In this document: positions 59,666 to 64,000 of the stretch, piece by piece | Layout of the letters: every line of letters begins with the position of its first letter | Numbering within the stretch: position 1 is the stretch's first letter | Source: Algoriphagus aquaeductus | GTDB lineage: Bacteria; Bacteroidota; Bacteroidia; Cytophagales; Cyclobacteriaceae | Assembly: GCF_003253485.1 (NCBI RefSeq) | Contig: NZ_QKTX01000001.1 | Coordinates: forward strand, 124,001 to 188,000 | Length of the DNA: 64,000 nt | Direction: 5' to 3' | Notes under the pieces: model-generated | Database searches by the model: none | Told to the model about the DNA's origin: nothing | What the model saw: the letters and a program-made list of their open reading frames with translations, nothing else | Made by a program: the position numbers and the translations under genes

Positions 59666-62600
59666 ATGCTGGATAAAATCATTCAATTTTCAGTCAAAAA
59701 CAAACTGATCATAGGCCTGCTCACGCTTGGTTTGATCATTTGGGGAGGCTACTCCCTTTCGAGACTTCCCATTGATGCCGTACCGGATATTACTAACAAT
59801 CAGGTTCAGGTCATCACCTCCTCCCCATCTCTGGCAGCTGAGGAGGTAGAACGTTTAATTACATTCCCCATCGAAATTACCATGGCAACCATCCCGGAGT
59901 TGGAGGAGATTCGTTCCTTTTCCCGCTTTGGTTTGTCTGTGGTGACCATCGTGTTTAAAGAAGATGTGGATGTGTATTGGGCTCGTCAGCAGGTAAGTGA
60001 AAGGCTGACCGATGTACAAGCACAAATCCCTCCGGGTGTAGGTCAGCCGGGCATGGCTCCCATCACTACCGGACTCGGAGAAATCTATCAATATGTGGTG
60101 GGAACCGAGAAGGGTTATGAAGATCAATACGATGCCCGTGAACTTCGTACGATTCAGGACTGGATTGTCCGAAGGCAATTACTCGGTACTCCAGGGGTTG
60201 CGGATGTGAGCAGCTTTGGCGGTTACCTTAAACAATATGAAATCGCCATAGACCCGGATAGACTAAAGGCCATGAACGTTTCCATTGCCGATATTTTCCA
60301 GGCACTGGAAGAAAACAACGAGAATACCGGAGGGGCTTACATTGAAAAAAACCTCAGCGCCTATTTTATCCGAAGTGAAGGCCTGGTGAGCGACATGGAC
60401 GACATCCGAAACATGCTCATCAAAAATAATCCGGATGGAATTCCGGTTCTCATAAAGGATGTGGCTGAGGTAAATCTTGGTAATTCAGTGCGGTATGGAG
60501 CCACTACCCGAGACGGTGAGGGTGAGGTGGTGAGTGCCATTGTGATGATGCTAAAGGGAGAAAACTCCGCGGAAGTAATTGAGAATGTAAAGAGTCGAAT
60601 TGCTGAGATACAAAAAACATTGCCGGAGGGAGTAACCATCGAGCCCTTCCTGGACCGAACAAAATTGGTAAACACTGCCATTGGTACGGTGAGCAAAAAC
60701 CTGGCTGAAGGTGCCTTGATCGTGATCTTTGTTTTGTTGCTGCTCTTGGGAAATCTCCGTGCAGGTTTGATTGTAGCCTCGGTCATTCCCCTTGCGCTCC
60801 TTTTTGCTTTTGGAATGATGAACTTCTTTGGCGTGTCGGGTAACCTGATGAGCTTGGGCGCTATTGATTTTGGGTTGATCGTGGATGGGGCGGTCATCAT
60901 TGTAGAGGCCACGTTGCATCATTTGGGCTTGTTGAAACTGGGAAGAAAGCTGACCCAGAATGAAATGGACGAGGAAGTGTACCAGTCGGCCAGCAAAATC
61001 CGGAATTCCGCCGCATTCGGAGAAATCATCATTTTAATCGTGTACCTCCCCATTCTTGCTTTAGTGGGGATTGAGGGAAAAATGTTTGGCCCTATGGCAC
61101 AGACGGTGAGTTTTGCCATTCTGGGAGCATTTATCCTTTCGCTAACCTATGTGCCGATGATGTCAGCACTGGTTCTGAGCAAGAACACTGATTACAAGCC
61201 CAATATTTCGGACAAGCTCATGGCTTTTTTCCACAGATTGTACGATCCGGCTATCCGTTGGTCAATGCACAAAAGGCCGCTGATCTTAATCCTGACTGCG
61301 GGCTTGTTTCTGGCTTCCTTTTGGGTCTTTTCCAATATGGGTGGGGAATTTATTCCAACCCTAGAGGAAGGAGACTTTGCTGTAGAAACGAGGGTGATGA
61401 CTGGCAGCTCGCTTGAAAACACCATCCAGGCAACGACTCAGGCAGAAAAAATTCTACTAGAACAGTTCCCGGAAGTAAAGCAGGTAGTATCTAAAATTGG
61501 TGCAGGAGAAATCCCAACTGATCCCATGCCGGTAGAAGCTGCTGACATGATGGTGATTCTGGAAAACAAAGATGAATGGGTCTCTGCCTCTAACAGGGAA
61601 GAATTAGCCAACAAAATGGCCGAAGCTCTGGAGGTCATTCCGGGAGTTACTTTCGGATTTCAGCAACCCATCCAGATGCGCTTTAACGAACTCATGACTG
61701 GGGTTCGGCAGGATGTAGCGGTTAAGATATACGGAGAGGATCTCAATGAGCTTTCGGAATATGCCGAACAGATAGGACGGCTGGCTTCCGGTGTGGAAGG
61801 TGCTCAAGATTTGTATATAGAAGAGGTAACCGGTGTTCCGCAGATTGTCATTAATTACAAACGGGATCAATTGGCCAAATACGGCCTGACCATCCGGGAT
61901 GTAAACCGCTCGGTCCAGGCTGCCTTTGCCGGAGCGTCTGCAGGGCTGGTTTACGAAAACGAAAGACGCTTTGACCTGGTGGTCCGATTGGATAAGACCA
62001 ATCGGGAGGATGTAGAGTCCGTTCAGAACCTTTACATCGCTAGGAAGGATGGACACCAAATACCGCTCTATCAGGTGGCCGAAGTGGAAATCCAGGAAGG
62101 TCCTTACCAAATCCAACGAGACGACACCCGCAGACGGATCATTGTAGCATTCAATGTACGTAACCGGGATGTGGAAAGCATAGTAACAGAGCTTCAGCAG
62201 AAAATTGAAGAGACGGTCGTATTTGCACCCGGCTACACCGTGTCTTACGGTGGGCAGTTTGAAAACCTGGTTGAAGCCCGTGAACGACTCTCCTTAGCTG
62301 TGCCTCTAGCCCTGCTATTGATATTTGTGTTACTCTATTTCACTTTCGGTTCCATTAAGCAGGGCATCCTCATTTTCACAGCCATCCCACTTTCTGCCAT
62401 TGGGGGAATCTTCGCTTTATGGCTCAGGGATATGCCATTCAGTATTTCTGCAGGCGTTGGTTTCATTGCTTTATTTGGGGTAGCAGTGCTGAATGGCATT
62501 GTCCTCATTGGTGAATTCAATCACCTGAAAAAAGAAGGTGTATCTGATATTTTCGAACGGATTTACAAAGGCACGAGTGTACGTCTGCGACCGGTAATCA

Positions 62601-64000
62601 TGACGGCTGCCGTGGCTTCCATGGGCTTTCTGCCGATGGCTCTGTCCCAGTCCGGTGGTGCAGAAGTCCAGCGTCCACTGGCCACTGTAGTGATTGGCGG
62701 TTTGATCACGGCTACCTTTCTGACATTGGTTGTGCTGCCTATCCTGTACTATTATTTTGAAAGAGGGATAAAGATGAAACCAGGGGCAATTGTTCCACTT
62801 TTGGCTATCGGCTTGCTTTGTGTTCAGATGCCTAAAGCCAAGGCGCAGGATTCTCTGGTCAGCTATCAGTCATTGGATGAAGCCATTCAAGTTGCGATCC
62901 AAAACAATCCAACCCTGAAAGCAGCAGACTTGCAAACCCAGCAGGAAAGGGAGCTGAAAGGGACCAGCTGGAATATGGCTAAAACCAATTTTAGCCTCAC
63001 TCACGGACAGTACAACAGCATTTACAACAATGACAATCAGTTCAACATCTCCCAATCCATGGAATTTCCCACGGTTTATGCCAATCAAAAGAAATTGGCC
63101 AAAGCACGGATTGAAGCGAGTGAATGGATGCATTCGGCTACCCAAAACGAACTGGTTCAGCAAGTAAAGGTTTCCTGGTATTTGTTGTGGCTGGAAAAAA
63201 GCAAACAACAATTACTGCAGGAGCAAGATGAAATTTACGAGAGATTTGTCCAAGTGGCCAGTCTCCGCTATCAAACCGGGGAAACCAATTTGCTTGAAAA
63301 AGCAACTGCGGAGTCCCAAGTAGCAGAACTCAAGGCCATGCTTCAGCAAAACCAGTCGGATATCGAAATCCACAGGACACAGCTGCAAACCTTGCTTAAT
63401 CTGGATAGTATTGGGGATATCGCCATGGGCTATCTGGAAGCAAGGGAGAGCAATGTACTTCTCGATACGCAAGGAATTGCCAACAATCCTACACTTGCCT
63501 GGTTTCGCCAACAAATGGAAGTAGCCGAAAAAGAGAAATCGGTGGAGAAGGCAAAGTTCTTACCCGACCTTTCGGCAGGGTATTTCAACCAGTCCCTCAA
63601 TGGACCTAATCAGGATTTGGATGGTAACCCCGTCACTTTTACCTCCAGCGACCGGTTCACCGGATTTCAAGTGGGAATGGCCATCCCCATTTTTGGGGCG
63701 AAGTCCCAAGCATCGGCCATCAAAGCGGCCGAATTGAAAAAGCAGGAAAGCGAAGCACGGCTGCAAGCGGTGACAAACCAACTGCAAGGCAGGCTAAACT
63801 CACTCATTCAGCAGTACCAAAAATTTCAGACCAGCCTTGAGTATTATGAGCAAAACGCACTGCCTCAGGCAGAGCTAATTCTTAAACAGGCTCAAAAAGG
63901 ATTTGAAAGCGGGGAAATCGGCTACGTGGAATACATTCAGGGACTTAACCGGGCATTGGCTGTCCGGTTTAATTACCTGGACATTCTCAACCAGTACAAT
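59666..64000 (+). CDS. cusA: CusA-TolC fusion heavy-metal efflux pump, 3' end outside the window
   Basis: At least 1445 residues without a stop to base 64000. The first about 1035 residues are a CusA/CzcA-type RND transporter (GLIIWGGYSLSRLPIDAVPD; SLGAIDFGLIVDGAVIIVEA with the proton-relay Asp residues; GGEFIPTLEEGDF). After the last membrane helix (TLVVLPILYYYFERG) comes a second signal-like helix (AIVPLLAIGLLCVQMPKAKA). It is followed by an outer-membrane factor domain (QSLDEAIQVAIQNNPTLKAA; VASLRYQTGETNLLEKATAE), so the pump carries its own CusC/TolC part. This fusion is known in Bacteroidota. The membrane-fusion (CusB) gene would lie beyond the window. Exported ions are probably Cu(I), Ag(I), Zn or Hg-related. 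Confidence 0.92.
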   Translation, partial: MLDKIIQFSVKNKLIIGLLTLGLIIWGGYSLSRLPIDAVPDITNNQVQVITSSPSLAAEEVERLITFPIEITMATIPELEEIRSFSRFGLSVVTIVFKEDVDVYWARQQVSERLTDVQAQIPPGVGQPGMAPITTGLGEIYQYVVGTEKGYEDQYDARELRTIQDWIVRRQLLGTPGVADVSSFGGYLKQYEIAIDPDRLKAMNVSIADIFQALEENNENTGGAYIEKNLSAYFIRSEGLVSDMDDIRNMLIKNNPDGIPVLIKDVAEVNLGNSVRYGATTRDGEGEVVSAIVMMLKGENSAEVIENVKSRIAEIQKTLPEGVTIEPFLDRTKLVNTAIGTVSKNLAEGALIVIFVLLLLLGNLRAGLIVASVIPLALLFAFGMMNFFGVSGNLMSLGAIDFGLIVDGAVIIVEATLHHLGLLKLGRKLTQNEMDEEVYQSASKIRNSAAFGEIIILIVYLPILALVGIEGKMFGPMAQTVSFAILGAFILSLTYVPMMSALVLSKNTDYKPNISDKLMAFFHRLYDPAIRWSMHKRPLILILTAGLFLASFWVFSNMGGEFIPTLEEGDFAVETRVMTGSSLENTIQATTQAEKILLEQFPEVKQVVSKIGAGEIPTDPMPVEAADMMVILENKDEWVSASNREELANKMAEALEVIPGVTFGFQQPIQMRFNELMTGVRQDVAVKIYGEDLNELSEYAEQIGRLASGVEGAQDLYIEEVTGVPQIVINYKRDQLAKYGLTIRDVNRSVQAAFAGASAGLVYENERRFDLVVRLDKTNREDVESVQNLYIARKDGHQIPLYQVAEVEIQEGPYQIQRDDTRRRIIVAFNVRNRDVESIVTELQQKIEETVVFAPGYTVSYGGQFENLVEARERLSLAVPLALLLIFVLLYFTFGSIKQGILIFTAIPLSAIGGIFALWLRDMPFSISAGVGFIALFGVAVLNGIVLIGEFNHLKKEGVSDIFERIYKGTSVRLRPVIMTAAVASMGFLPMALSQSGGAEVQRPLATVVIGGLITATFLTLVVLPILYYYFERGIKMKPGAIVPLLAIGLLCVQMPKAKAQDSLVSYQSLDEAIQVAIQNNPTLKAADLQTQQERELKGTSWNMAKTNFSLTHGQYNSIYNNDNQFNISQSMEFPTVYANQKKLAKARIEASEWMHSATQNELVQQVKVSWYLLWLEKSKQQLLQEQDEIYERFVQVASLRYQTGETNLLEKATAESQVAELKAMLQQNQSDIEIHRTQLQTLLNLDSIGDIAMGYLEARESNVLLDTQGIANNPTLAWFRQQMEVAEKEKSVEKAKFLPDLSAGYFNQSLNGPNQDLDGNPVTFTSSDRFTGFQVGMAIPIFGAKSQASAIKAAELKKQESEARLQAVTNQLQGRLNSLIQQYQKFQTSLEYYEQNALPQAELILKQAQKGFESGEIGYVEYIQGLNRALAVRFNYLDILNQYN

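Noticed and set aside
1..64000. CRISPR arrays, IS elements with transposases, and an integrase
   Set aside because: I saw no regularly spaced 24-40-bp repeats, no transposase, and no tyrosine or serine recombinase.

Overview
The window comes from a member of the Bacteroidota, probably a marine or freshwater Cytophagales or Cyclobacteriaceae-like genome. This rests on the tra gene set (DUF4133/DUF4134 proteins, a TraG ATPase, TraJ-TraK-TraM-TraN), the TAnnTTTG-type promoter boxes, the weak Shine-Dalgarno sites, and cargo genes typical of that phylum (ThuA/PQQ dehydrogenase lipoproteins, CusA-TolC fusions). The genus is an inference.

Region 1 (1-11 kb) is the replication, partition and mobilisation part of an integrative and conjugative element (ICE) or conjugative plasmid. 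It holds the tail of an excisionase-like protein, a RepA-like ATPase, a Toprim primase, a RadC protein, a pentapeptide-repeat protein, a ParA/helper pair, an XRE regulator, a GNAT enzyme, a membrane-anchored LuxR regulator, and a MobB/MobA relaxase pair preceded by a perfect 14-bp inverted repeat. No integrase lies in the window. Region 2 (10.6-27.5 kb) is one long, tightly packed type IV secretion operon: ParA-like TraA, TraB-like, DUF4134 and DUF4133 pore proteins, the TraG ATPase, three tandem paralogous periplasmic proteins, TraJ, TraK, TraL-like, TraM, TraN, a VirD4-type coupling protein, an M23 peptidoglycan hydrolase and three ICE accessory proteins. Region 3 (27.5-30.7 kb) is AT-rich cargo: secreted, lipoprotein, TPR and unknown small genes.

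Region 4 (30.8-43.2 kb) is different. Seven minus-strand genes form a secreted catabolic operon (SDR, tannase-like esterase, ThuA/PQQ dehydrogenase/cytochrome lipoprotein, Hyi-like isomerase, alpha/beta hydrolase and others). It is divergent from a Nudix-winged-helix regulator, with a pair of matching operators between them, and is followed by a MarR gene with its own operator pair. This block is bracketed by two directly repeated 25-bp identical sequences and looks like a cassette inserted in the element.

Region 5 (43.3-54.8 kb) returns to element-type genes and is a defence island: a KAP-family NTPase, a type III restriction-modification system (XRE controller, Mod, RhuM, Res), a membrane-anchored unknown protein, and a minus-strand module of a compact retron-like reverse transcriptase, an overlapping XRE protein and an 83-residue helical protein. 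That module sits behind a strongly folded, promoter-bearing leader that may be its msr-msd RNA. Beyond it lies a GC-richer stretch with a perfect 10-bp stem.

Region 6 (54.9-64 kb) has two metal-linked operons. The first encodes a di-heme cytochrome, a Rieske protein and a porin behind a DtxR/MntR-like palindrome. The second encodes an ArsR repressor with two operators, a MerTP mercury transporter, a GDCCVxC protein, a His-rich exported protein and a CusA-TolC fusion pump that runs off the window.

The best candidate for something new is the retron-like RT/XRE/83-residue module with its folded leader at 52.5-54.3 kb. Next is RhuM placed inside a type III restriction operon.
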